Source: Algoriphagus resistens
Lineage (GTDB): Bacteria > Bacteroidota > Bacteroidia > Cytophagales > Cyclobacteriaceae
DNA: 64,000 nt
Assembly: GCF_001442615.1 (NCBI RefSeq)
Contig: NZ_LMXN01000001.1
Coordinates: forward strand, 620,001 to 684,000
Reading direction: 5' to 3'
The notes under the pieces were generated by a model, which made no database searches, was not told where the DNA came from, and saw nothing but the letters and a program-made list of their open reading frames with translations. Shown here piece by piece: positions 18,157 through 25,831 of the stretch (the first letter of the stretch is position 1; each line of letters opens with the position of its first letter). Made by a program: the position numbers and the translations under genes.

Positions 18157-18526
18157 ATAGTGTCCTGTTTTTTAACAGATCAAAAACAGGTGAAACCGTT
18201 TAGGGTTGTCTGCAGGGAGTTCATGCTCCCGACAGGCATGGTTAAAGTACCTACTCTGGTTAAGGGTTTTCGGCTTCTCCCTTCTGCAACGCCGAGTGTT
18301 GACAGGCCTTTCGACTCCCTGTCTTAGAAAGGGACGGTGCAATTTTTTGTAGCTTTTGGAAAATAAGTTATCCTGCAAAGCTTTGTTATTTTTTGGGTGG
18401 GGATCTGACCAATGTCCCTGCCCGTTTTTTACTTCATGTTTGGTTTAGCAGTTAGTCTTTAATCGGGTTTATAGGTTAAATTTGGACTATAGTATAGAAA
18501 TGTTATGTTTCTATACTAGTTATAGC
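18157..18526 (-). promoter_or_regulatory. Structured leader upstream of the DUF6520 gene
   Basis: This 370-nt stretch has no gene I can support but holds several perfect inverted repeats. CCTGTTTT/AAAACAGG (18164-18171 and 18183-18190) begins 8 nt upstream of the start codon. GGGAG/CTCCC sits at 18215-18219 and 18226-18230. CAGGGAGT pairs with ACTCCCTG over about 100 nt (18213-18220 and 18314-18321). AGTATAGAAA/TTTCTATACT is at 18491-18517. A transcript through here could fold extensively. No known riboswitch class is recognised. Confidence 0.35.
18491..18517. promoter_or_regulatory. Perfect 10-bp inverted repeat next to MauE-like stop codon
   Basis: AGTATAGAAA (18491-18500) and TTTCTATACT (18508-18517) with a 7-nt spacer, 10 nt beyond the stop of the MauE-like gene. 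No T-run follows on the minus strand, which argues against a simple terminator; an operator or RNA processing hairpin is possible. Confidence 0.35.
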
Positions 18527-19003
18527 TTAACTACCTGTTAAAAGCCTGGGGCATATTCCTTGGGCATATTCCTTGGGCTTTTTTCTTGGGTTTTGGTGTA
18601 CTCCAAAAATACCCAATGCGAGCAGCAGCAGATTCAACATAAAGTGTTCTGCCCATCCCAGCGATTCAATGATCCCTGCACAGTTGCACGGAACCCTGGG
18701 AAAAGCCCCCACCCAGATCAGTCCCACGTAAGAGGTGAAGACGGTGAGCAGGAGAATACTTGAGAGAAATCCCCACCATCTGGTTACTGAAAAGAGCAGG
18801 AGCCCGGCAATCAACAACTCTATGATTGGTACTGCATAAGCCAACACTTCTGCCAGCTCTGCAGGAAAGGTTTGGTTGTGAAAGGCATTCCTGCTATCGG
18901 TAAACCTGACCAACTTGTCCATGCCTGTATAGGTCCAGACAATGATCAGTATCAGGCCTGAAATCGACTGAAAATCCCATTTAAGGGTGGCTTCCTTTTT
19001 CAT
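18527..19003 (-). CDS. MauE/DoxX-like redox-associated membrane protein
   Basis: A 158-residue integral membrane protein with four predicted helices (about residues 13-28, 52-71, 77-98, 118-134). A first-helix WTYTGMDKLVRF patch and a C-N-C motif (Cys106 and Cys108, RVPCNCAG) before the last helix are hallmarks of MauE-type proteins, thought to pass electrons for disulfide chemistry in the periplasm. The last 12 codons are altered by a 13-bp tandem duplication (18549-18574) that shifts the frame; with one copy the protein would end in KEYAPGF. Its neighbours are the two-cysteine DUF6520 peptide and, across SusC/D, the TlpA-like protein. Confidence 0.8.
   Translation of the reverse strand: MKKEATLKWDFQSISGLILIIVWTYTGMDKLVRFTDSRNAFHNQTFPAELAEVLAYAVPIIELLIAGLLLFSVTRWWGFLSSILLLTVFTSYVGLIWVGAFPRVPCNCAGIIESLGWAEHFMLNLLLLALGIFGVHQNPRKKPKEYAQGICPRLLTGS
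18549..18578. repeat. 13-bp tandem duplication inside the MauE-like gene
   Basis: GGGCATATTCCTT occurs twice head to tail (18549-18561, 18562-18574) followed by the first four bases of a third copy. The unit is not a multiple of three, so a change of copy number moves the stop codon of the MauE-like gene. Confidence 0.85.
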
Positions 19004-19291
19004 AGTTGAAAGCTAGAAACTCCTAAAACTGTGAATTCACAAGGTGGGAGAAGGGGCTAAAAAATCGGACAATGTCCTAAAATTGAGCATTTTGGAATTT
19101 TTTTAGCTAGAAATTTAGGTTTTATTAAAAATTCAGTTTTACCTGAATGTTAAGTTTATTGGTCATCGGAGTGTATTCCGGTATTAGTGTTTTGCCTTTT
19201 TTGATTAGTTTTTTTTAGGGCATTGGTACCTTTTTTAAGAGGGTGTGGAGTAAAAATTGGTTGTGTTACAAATTGTTTAATCTGATGTCTC

Positions 19292-19450
19292 ATGCATTGG
19301 AAAGCTGTTGAATTAAAACATTTACTTGATCCTCAGGATGTAGTTTCCAAGGAAGCCTATCAAAAAGTTGGGGCGTATATCAAGTACAAATCAGCGTATT
19401 GGGGCCAAAGAAGATTGCTTGCTTTGTTCCTAAAATACCCTTCTGTCCAA
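19292..19450 (+). pseudogene. 3' fragment of an unrecognised gene
   Basis: An open frame starts at ATG 19292 and reads as coherent protein for about 53 residues (DPQDVVSKEAYQKVGAY.. SAYWGQRRLLALFLKYPSV). It then runs into low-complexity proline-rich translation that overlaps the 3' end of the opposing glycosyltransferase. It looks like the C-terminal end of a larger gene, probably of the polysaccharide locus, left at the junction with the SusC/D cassette. The family is not recognised. A real short gene cannot be excluded. Confidence 0.3.
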
Positions 19451-19460
19451 ACCCCTAATC

Positions 19461-20720
19461 CTAATTCCCCAATCCCAAAACCTCCAAATAAACCTGTTCC
19501 AATTCATCCACCATTCTCTTCATGCTGAACTGATCGATCACACGCTGTCTTGCTGCCAGTCTCATGCTATCATGTAATTCAGGATTTTGAATCAACGTAC
19601 AGCAATAATCGCTTAATTCATTCCAGTTTTCTATAGAAGTCAGGTACCCCTGCACCCCTTGCTGGATTACTTCACCTATGCCTCCGGCACTGGTGGCTAC
19701 AACGGGTACCTCACAGGACATAGCTTCAAGCATGGCTATAGGCAAACCCTCAAATTCCGAGGTGCTCAGGTAAATATCCATCAGGGATAAATAAGGGACC
19801 ACATTTTTCTGTACTCCTACCAAATGAAAATGAGACTCTTTACCTGATTTTCTGATCTGCGCTTCAATTCTTCTTCTCCATTCACCATCACCAACCAGCA
19901 TAAAATGGGTTTCTGGACAACATTCCAAAATTTTCAATGCTACCTCCACCCAGAGCCATAATCTTTTTTGGGATCTAAATACCGCCACGACTCCAATAAC
20001 AGGCGCTGCAGCTGGAATAGTAAGAGAGCTTTTAAGATCTGCAATTACCTGATACTGGCCATCTGGCACTTTTATTTCTCCAGATATGGTATTTAAATCG
20101 TACCCTGCCCCGGTAGCTATCGGGCGTTGGTTCTGGATTCTCACAAACGCATCCGTGTTCACCCCATTTTGTATCACCTTAAGCTTCATCCTTTCCCCAC
20201 GCTTGTAAGGATCCCATATTGAATTCAGACGCATGGACAATGCAACCTCATTGGATACAGCGATAGCCACGTCCTGTTTTTTGAAGCTGATACGATTACC
20301 CCAATAAGAGAGAGCATTATACCGCTCCCAGGTATTATGCTCAGTATAGACGATGGGTATTTTTAAGGAATTGCCAACAGATCTACCCAAAATCCCTGCC
20401 CATGGCAAATGTGCATGGATGATGTCAATTTCATATGTCCTGATAAATTCCCTCACCTTATTGACCTGAAAAAATAGTCCCAAATTGCCTGAGGGGATAA
20501 GCTGAACCTGGATCCCGGCTCTTTGCAGTTCGGATACTATATTAGTATCCTGATGGTAAAAATAAAGGCAATGGAATTCAAATTGTGTCTGATCATGAAC
20601 CAATGCCGTTTCCGGAATTAGCTTTTCAGCGCCCCCTCGCCCCAGGCTTTTGATCAGGTGTAATATTTTTATTTTCCTACCTGCATCCTTTACATCCTCT
20701 GTCGCCACTTCAATTTTCAT
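19461..20720 (-). CDS. Glycosyltransferase family 4 with extended linker
   Basis: A 419-residue GT-B enzyme: N-terminal LHLIKSLGRGGAEKLI loop, IDIIHAHLPWAG, VYTEHNTW and a VIQNGVNTDAF strand; C-terminal IGVVAVFRSQKRL, FMLVGDGEWR, LVGVQKNV and the E-x7-E site EGLPIAMLEAMSCEVPVVATSAGG. Between the two domains (about residues 197-233) lies an extra segment encoded by DNA with a near-palindromic CCCGGTAGCTATCGGG at 20109-20124, probably an inserted repeat. It is the 3'-most intact gene of the minus-strand polysaccharide arm. Donor unknown. Confidence 0.92.
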   Translation of the reverse strand: MKIEVATEDVKDAGRKIKILHLIKSLGRGGAEKLIPETALVHDQTQFEFHCLYFYHQDTNIVSELQRAGIQVQLIPSGNLGLFFQVNKVREFIRTYEIDIIHAHLPWAGILGRSVGNSLKIPIVYTEHNTWERYNALSYWGNRISFKKQDVAIAVSNEVALSMRLNSIWDPYKRGERMKLKVIQNGVNTDAFVRIQNQRPIATGAGYDLNTISGEIKVPDGQYQVIADLKSSLTIPAAAPVIGVVAVFRSQKRLWLWVEVALKILECCPETHFMLVGDGEWRRRIEAQIRKSGKESHFHLVGVQKNVVPYLSLMDIYLSTSEFEGLPIAMLEAMSCEVPVVATSAGGIGEVIQQGVQGYLTSIENWNELSDYCCTLIQNPELHDSMRLAARQRVIDQFSMKRMVDELEQVYLEVLGLGN

Positions 20721-20997
20721 TAGTTACTATTCATCATTTTAAATTCCCTAAAAGACATCTAAGCCTTCTATGCCTATGGTTATTATAGGCTCCCGGGAAG
20801 GCAGCAGCCCTTCAAGTTTACATTATGCCCAATTATACAATAGACCAATTAAATTATCCGATGGTGATATTCTTTTCCCTCAGCTAGGTTGGCATAATCC
20901 ATAGTTTCGGGGCAGCTAGCCGAGATCATTTGCTCACTATCAGCCAATTTGTTTTACATTTCCCATTTTTAAACTTATGCATCTAACATCCCATTTA

Positions 20998-21969
20998 TTA
21001 CATCCCATTTCCTACTTTTCCTCCCAGCTCACCCATACTCAGACTTAGCATTCCAAATTCAGATTTTAACTGCTGGTAATGGCTCATAATTTCATCCAGT
21101 TCTATCATAGCTTGAATAGGATCAGTGGCAAAATTATGGGGATGCCACCAGAGATGATAGATTTCATTTGCTTTTGCAGCTGCAGACATTTCATTCTTTA
21201 CCCGTTTTAGGCGAACTGAATTGAAGAGGCTGTTTTTGGATATAGGTCGAAGAATCCTGGAGGCAGGGATCAGGAGAGGTTCATGGGGTATCTGTTGAAT
21301 GGCTTCAATAGGGTAACTTGTTTTTGCGCCAACGTTGAAAAAACAATCAGCTGAACGGAACCATTTTTTACTCATATCCTCATGTTGGGTTTCCTGCCAA
21401 TACCAATTCCTTGGGTTGCTTCTAGCCTGTGTGTAACCTTCTTCCAGACAGATGGGGAGGTACAGTTCATTGATGTGGTTTCTCGGGAATATCAATGACT
21501 TTAAAGCGATCCCAAATTTTTCCTGCGAAATACGCTGCGTTGCCTGCAGATCCTTTCTAAACTGCTCGGGGCTTTGGCCACGCATCAAGGTATAATAATG
21601 GGCAAAAGTATGTGAGCCCAGCTCCTGACCGGGCGTAGTGATGATTTGCCGGATAAGATCCGGTGCAAAATGTTCTGCTGGTCTTATGCCATTTGTCCTG
21701 ACAAATTCGTAGGCCGAAAGTTTGGAATCTCTATAGGAGGGCATCTGAGTGGGAGAGTAGTATTGCCACTCCTCTTTACTTTCTGCGAAAAGCATTCCCA
21801 CCGTGGCCCAGGTCGCATGAATTCCATTCCTGGCAAATATCTCCAGCAGATCCGGTACAATTTGCCTGGTATGTTTGAAATAGTTTGGATTATAAGTCGT
21901 TCCCACCTTGTCAAAAATCCCCCAGAGGAGTTCAAAATCAAGAGAAATGGTAAAAATACTTTTGTTCAT
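20998..21969 (-). CDS. Polysaccharide deacetylase family (NodB-like) protein
   Basis: A 323-residue protein without an obvious signal peptide. Motif 1 appears as SLDFELLWG (Asp11, Glu13) and motif 2 as H-T-F-A-H (His120 and His124), the zinc ligands of NodB-fold deacetylases. PRNH and a late WHPHNF patch fit the remaining motifs. The substrate may be an acetylated sugar of a cell-surface glycan or its precursor, given neighbouring glycosyltransferases. The second position of motif 1 is E instead of D, seen in some family branches. Confidence 0.82.
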   Translation of the reverse strand: MNKSIFTISLDFELLWGIFDKVGTTYNPNYFKHTRQIVPDLLEIFARNGIHATWATVGMLFAESKEEWQYYSPTQMPSYRDSKLSAYEFVRTNGIRPAEHFAPDLIRQIITTPGQELGSHTFAHYYTLMRGQSPEQFRKDLQATQRISQEKFGIALKSLIFPRNHINELYLPICLEEGYTQARSNPRNWYWQETQHEDMSKKWFRSADCFFNVGAKTSYPIEAIQQIPHEPLLIPASRILRPISKNSLFNSVRLKRVKNEMSAAAKANEIYHLWWHPHNFATDPIQAMIELDEIMSHYQQLKSEFGMLSLSMGELGGKVGNGM

Positions 21970-22242
21970 TAATCTGGGATCAGTAATTAGGGGTTAGGGG
22001 TTTTCGAAGAAATATACCTACTGTGTCCATTCAGAATTGGTATCGTGACAGCACATTCTTCTCAGAGAATCCTTAAACTCAACTGAAATATACTTACAAT
22101 CTTTAGCTTCTATTAGATGATCAATAATTTCTCCTAGTGAACCCCTGTTAGCGGCTCGGGCTTTTGTAGGTCTAAAATTAATTCGTGGTTATAGGCCTTT
22201 TTAAGATCGTTTTATATTCAACTTGAGATAAACTAGGTTTGT

Positions 22243-22596
22243 CTATCCAATTTCAATAGCCATTTTTCGTAATAAGTCGTCTTCCAATGTGTAGATGTGT
22301 TTTACTTTTCCATCAAAGATTAAATTTCCTTGCAAGTCTTTTACAATTTGGTGAACGGTTACTTCAAAGGTTCCGTTTGGTCTTTGATAAAATCCAACTG
22401 GCTCAACAATCGGGTTTATTTCCGTCCATTGTCTGGTCCAATATTTTCTTATTTCATCGTGTCCGCTCACATAACCGCCTTCAAAAGCTTTTGGCCATTC
22501 GACGTCTGGGTGAAATGTCGCAAGTGCAGTGTCAATTTCTCTAGCATTAAATGCCTGATACGCCTTTTTTATTAATTTCTCGAAATGAGGGATCAT
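22243..22596 (-). CDS. NTF2-like / SnoaL-fold protein
   Basis: A 117-residue single-domain protein. The opening helix (FEKLIKKAYQAFNAREIDTALATFHPDVEW) and later strands (VTVHQIVKDLQGNLIFDGKVKHIYTLEDDLLRKM) match the cone-shaped alpha+beta fold of the NTF2/SnoaL group, used by many small enzymes and binding proteins. No catalytic residue set is distinctive, so no reaction can be named. It stands alone between polysaccharide genes and a gene remnant, typical of accessory DNA. Confidence 0.8.
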   Translation of the reverse strand: MIPHFEKLIKKAYQAFNAREIDTALATFHPDVEWPKAFEGGYVSGHDEIRKYWTRQWTEINPIVEPVGFYQRPNGTFEVTVHQIVKDLQGNLIFDGKVKHIYTLEDDLLRKMAIEIG

Positions 22597-22611
22597 ATAC
22601 TTGTAAAATTG

Positions 22612-22849
22612 TCATTTGTTATAGTTGCTTTTCTCTTTTAATGGTATTCTGCATAGTTGACTGTGATGTACTTCTAGCCTGACTGCTAACAAGGAAGTGA
22701 AATCTTCCCCATCCTTCAGCAATGTTAGTTGTAACTGAACGGGTAGACCTGAGTATTTGAGAGGATAATTCAAATTTTCCATGGTTAAGCAATAGTGGTA
22801 AAACCCCATTTTGGATTCTGTTTTTTAAAAAAGGGCGGTTAATCGGCAT
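22612..22849 (-). pseudogene. Broken four-helix-bundle (S23-like) protein gene
   Basis: One minus frame contains LSSQILRSTRSVTTNIAEGWGRFHF, very close to the conserved SxQxRRAAxSxxxNIAEGxGR core of small four-helix-bundle proteins found in rRNA intervening sequences and elsewhere. The part before and after is lost or continues in another frame, and the total is far below the usual 115-130 residues. It is best read as a decayed copy. Confidence 0.5.
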
Positions 22850-22908
22850 TTCAAATTCTCAAAAGTATCCATCCCATTTTACTGCTAAATAGTTAAAATT
22901 CCCAATTC

Positions 22909-24132
22909 CTATTCCCCAACCACCTGCTCACTTTCTTCAATCCTTTTCCTTTCCTCCTCCACAATCCGATTATAAATCTCAGCTCGTTTTTTGATTTTGT
23001 TGGTCTTTTGCCAATCCAAAAATGCAGCGATCACAAAGAGCATATAATACATGATCTGCGATTTTTGCCGGATGATAATCCCCAGGTTTGACATCACAAA
23101 AGTCATAGATATGGAAATGGAAATAAATACCACTGCAGACATCTTCACCATGGCAGGAGCTTCCTTGATGTATTTGATAAAATCCTTATTTAGAATCTTA
23201 CTGAACATATAAATGTAGAGTGCATTTTCAAAGGAAATTGCTATTCCCAGCAGATTGGGAGAGTCTAGAAAGAGCGGCCTAAACCAGAACGTGAATAGTT
23301 TCATAGGAAGACTATAAGAAGTCATATCTACACCAGACCCTGCAGATCGCAATCTTTGGGCATTCAGGCCTGATTCCTCCTCGAAGCTAGCCAGTACATT
23401 ATTGGGGTCATAGCCAAGGAAAGTCAATAAATCCTCATACACGTAGATACTCATTGCAATCGCACCGATGGCTACCAGATATTTTTGATATACCGGGACT
23501 TTCTCCTTGCCCAATACAAAACCGACTCCCATGCCGACCAGCACTGCAAATAGAATATGTGGCCGTATCATGTAACATATAAACCCCCCCAGCATTATAT
23601 AAGGGATTCTTTTCCCAGGCCAGGAAAGGCCATAGGTCAGAATGCCTAATCCGGCAAAAATATAGGCTCCCTTTCCAAGCGAAGCCGTCCAAAAGTGCAT
23701 ATTGGGAAGAAACATAAAAATTGTAATCGCATCCCAACCCTTGAATTTGGCATTAAAGCGCAGGTTCTCCTTAAAAAAGCAATAGAAATACACAAATCCC
23801 CAGAACCCTACCCAGGTACTGAAAAACATCATCATATCGTAGTTGAACCCAAGCCACTTGACAAAGGGATAATTCACCCACTCTATGAACAGGGTGCCTG
23901 GCTCAAATGCGTTAAACCAGTTTTTATAAAGGCGATGGCTATTGAAGTAATTAACGGAATCAGATCTGTTAAACTGAGCATAAGCCCAGTATATCAATCC
24001 GAATAGCATATGATACCAGTACAACTGGTTGAGCAGGCCGGCTTTGATCCATTTATGCTCTTTTTGGAGCTGGCCTATGATAGGCTGGCTCACACCAAAG
24101 AGAACTAAAATAAGAATTACTGCTCCTAACAA
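22909..24132 (-). CDS. Polytopic membrane protein, possible polysaccharide polymerase
   Basis: A 407-residue protein with about ten hydrophobic segments and a charged, glutamate-rich C-terminal tail after about residue 375. A motif WTASLGKGAYIFAGLG in the middle and a RPHILFAVLVG segment resemble the EpsG/Wzy-like polymerases of Bacteroidota capsule loci, but similarity is topological. The TTG start at 24132 is provisional: the frame remains open without ATG back to about 24300, next to the stop of the upstream gene. Neighbours are polysaccharide deacetylase and glycosyltransferase genes. Confidence 0.65.
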   Translation of the reverse strand: MLGAVILILVLFGVSQPIIGQLQKEHKWIKAGLLNQLYWYHMLFGLIYWAYAQFNRSDSVNYFNSHRLYKNWFNAFEPGTLFIEWVNYPFVKWLGFNYDMMMFFSTWVGFWGFVYFYCFFKENLRFNAKFKGWDAITIFMFLPNMHFWTASLGKGAYIFAGLGILTYGLSWPGKRIPYIMLGGFICYMIRPHILFAVLVGMGVGFVLGKEKVPVYQKYLVAIGAIAMSIYVYEDLLTFLGYDPNNVLASFEEESGLNAQRLRSAGSGVDMTSYSLPMKLFTFWFRPLFLDSPNLLGIAISFENALYIYMFSKILNKDFIKYIKEAPAMVKMSAVVFISISISMTFVMSNLGIIIRQKSQIMYYMLFVIAAFLDWQKTNKIKKRAEIYNRIVEEERKRIEESEQVVGE

Positions 24133-24297
24133 GGGGATCTGGTTTTTTGCTAAAGATAAAGAAGATGTGAGGCACTGGCAAAGTGAAAGTTCACCAGCTC
24201 TGTTGACACCAGTATAATTTCGGAGCCAATCCCGAAAGACCGAATTGCTTGCTTGGGCTTTGGCTCTTAAAATACCCTTCTGTCTAATTCCTGATAC

Positions 24298-25107
24298 CTA
24301 TTCAAGCAATCCAATTCCTAAACGAATTGCCCTTTCTACAGGAGAATAACCAACATCAGAATCTGAAATAGACAATTCCCCTCTCAACAGCAAAGGTGGT
24401 TGTGCCATAAACTTAGGGGTACTTCCGTGATGCGGTTGGGCTGAATGGACCAAGAAAGGATGACATAGGTACACTGTCCCAGCTTTGCCGGTTGCAAATG
24501 CTTCTTTTCTTTTTGGGAGCTCTTCTAGCTTCTCCGCAAGTTCCATAAAAGAAAGCCCTAAATCCCCTTCTTCAGACAACAACTTGGCAACATCTCTATG
24601 AGAACCCTCATAAATGACAGTGGGGGCATCATTTTCGCAGACATCGGAATACAAAACCAGCATCAATAACGCCCGTCCTTTTGATTTGATATTGACACGC
24701 CACTCCAGAAAATTATTCGGGTCATTACCCGGAAAACTTGCGTCTACATGTTGACCCGTGTCCTTAGGCTGTTGGTTAGATGGAAATCTGACAGGAAATG
24801 TTCCTACATTTCTGCAAGGAATCCATTTGTCCTTTCCAATTAACTGGTTAAAAGCAATAAGCAGCTTTGGAGTGTTTACTGAATTGACAAAAGGTTCGTC
24901 TGTGTACATTCCCAAACGGATTACGGGTTCAACCCAGGTTAAAGGGTCTGACCTGTCACAAGGGAGGTCATTCCATAGAATCTCTAAAACAGCATCTGCA
25001 GTTTCCCTGGAAAATGAATTGTCAAGGCGAACAAAACCGTAATGGATAAAATGCGCTATTTCCTTTTTACTTAGTATATCGGCCATAATTTTTTTTTGAT
25101 AAACCAT
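24298..25107 (-). CDS. Phytanoyl-CoA dioxygenase (PhyH) family protein
   Basis: A 269-residue putative Fe(II)/2-oxoglutarate oxygenase. The facial triad is visible as H-x-D (His120, Asp122 in TGQHVDASFPG) and a distal His221 (FLVHSAQPH), with a glycine-rich GSTPKFMAQPPL following. Such enzymes hydroxylate small molecules, including lipids and natural products; the substrate here is unknown. A second ATG at 25086 (MADILSKKE) is an equally plausible start. It stands upstream of the membrane polymerase-like gene on the same strand. Confidence 0.85.
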   Translation of the reverse strand: MVYQKKIMADILSKKEIAHFIHYGFVRLDNSFSRETADAVLEILWNDLPCDRSDPLTWVEPVIRLGMYTDEPFVNSVNTPKLLIAFNQLIGKDKWIPCRNVGTFPVRFPSNQQPKDTGQHVDASFPGNDPNNFLEWRVNIKSKGRALLMLVLYSDVCENDAPTVIYEGSHRDVAKLLSEEGDLGLSFMELAEKLEELPKRKEAFATGKAGTVYLCHPFLVHSAQPHHGSTPKFMAQPPLLLRGELSISDSDVGYSPVERAIRLGIGLLE

Positions 25108-25423
25108 TCCCCAGACAAAATCAGGTTCAGTCGTCCAATGGGCTGGTTATTAATAAAATGAATGAATAGTAGAAAAGTACGCTTTGTATGAAAAAAAGCG
25201 CATTGCTTAAAGAACTAAGCTTGAAAAGGATATTATAGCATTACCGTCATTCTCATAGAGACAAAGTTAAAAAGTATCTCTATAACCCGCAAAACTTAGG
25301 GCGGCCCGCTATACGGATAATTCCCATATACATTTTGTCCACCTAAAAGAAGGAAAATAAATTGTGAAACCGAAAAGTTGCATATATATTTGCAACTGAT
25401 TGGTTTCTTAAAAACAGAATGAA
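25108..25423. other. Intergenic region with arsR control signals
   Basis: This 316-nt divergent gap between the PhyH-like gene (-) and the arsR-like gene (+) contains no gene I can support. Its last 50 bp carry the arsR promoter and operator described separately. Confidence 0.6.
25376..25397 (+). promoter_or_regulatory. Candidate ArsR operator overlapping a -7 box
   Basis: Perfect 7-bp arms AGTTGCA (25376-25382) and TGCAACT (25391-25397) flank an 8-bp AT spacer. The Bacteroidota-type -7 box TATATTTG (25385-25392) lies inside the dyad, 31 nt before the ATG at 25424. An ATTG sequence about 20 nt upstream is a partial match to the -33 box. Binding here would block transcription of the regulator, as expected for autoregulation. 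Confidence 0.55.
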
Positions 25424-25735
25424 ATGAGAAGAGATATATTTCAAGCCATAGCCGACCCAACCAGAAGGGCGATCATTGCACTCGTTGCATTGCATGCAAT
25501 GACACCTAATGCCATTGCCGAACACTTCGACACAACCCGGCAGGCAGTTTCCAAACATCTGCGCATTTTGACAGAGTGCGAACTGGTTAAACAGGAGCCC
25601 AAAGGCAGAGAAATTTATTATCAGCTTGAAATAGACAAAATGAAAGAAATAGATCAATGGCTGGAACAGTTCCGGAAAATTTGGGAAACCCGTTTCAACC
25701 AACTTGACAGCTTATTGACTACAATTAAAAAATAG
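25424..25735 (+). CDS. ArsR-family winged-helix regulator
   Basis: A 103-residue single-domain protein. It begins [18 protein letters not shown] and continues with the recognition helix region [31 protein letters not shown], the standard signature of the ArsR subgroup that accompanies AHSA1/SRPBCC proteins. It lacks the cysteine metal-binding motifs of the arsenic sensors, so its inducer is not obvious. Two SRPBCC genes follow on the same strand, separated by an intergenic repeat. Confidence 0.93.
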   Translation: MRRDIFQAIADPTRRAIIALVALHAMTPNAIAEHFDTTRQAVSKHLRILTECELVKQEPKGREIYYQLEIDKMKEIDQWLEQFRKIWETRFNQLDSLLTTIKK

Positions 25736-25736
25736 A

Positions 25737-25816
25737 TGAAATCGAGCATGACACAGGCGTCACACACTGGGATGATTATAATGCATGCGAGATTCCACGG
25801 GACCATAAAAATTCAA
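25737..25816 (-). repeat. Dispersed intergenic repeat, copy 1 (reverse orientation)
   Basis: Shares with the copies at 29641, 43536 and 45845 the order (read on the minus strand): GGAATCTCGCATG, an ATAATCATCCCAGTGTGTGACG block, a short hairpin TGAC..GTCA, then ATGCTCGATTTCA. It fills the gap between the arsR-like gene and the first SRPBCC gene. Confidence 0.75.
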
Positions 25817-25831
25817 CAATAAACACATGAA

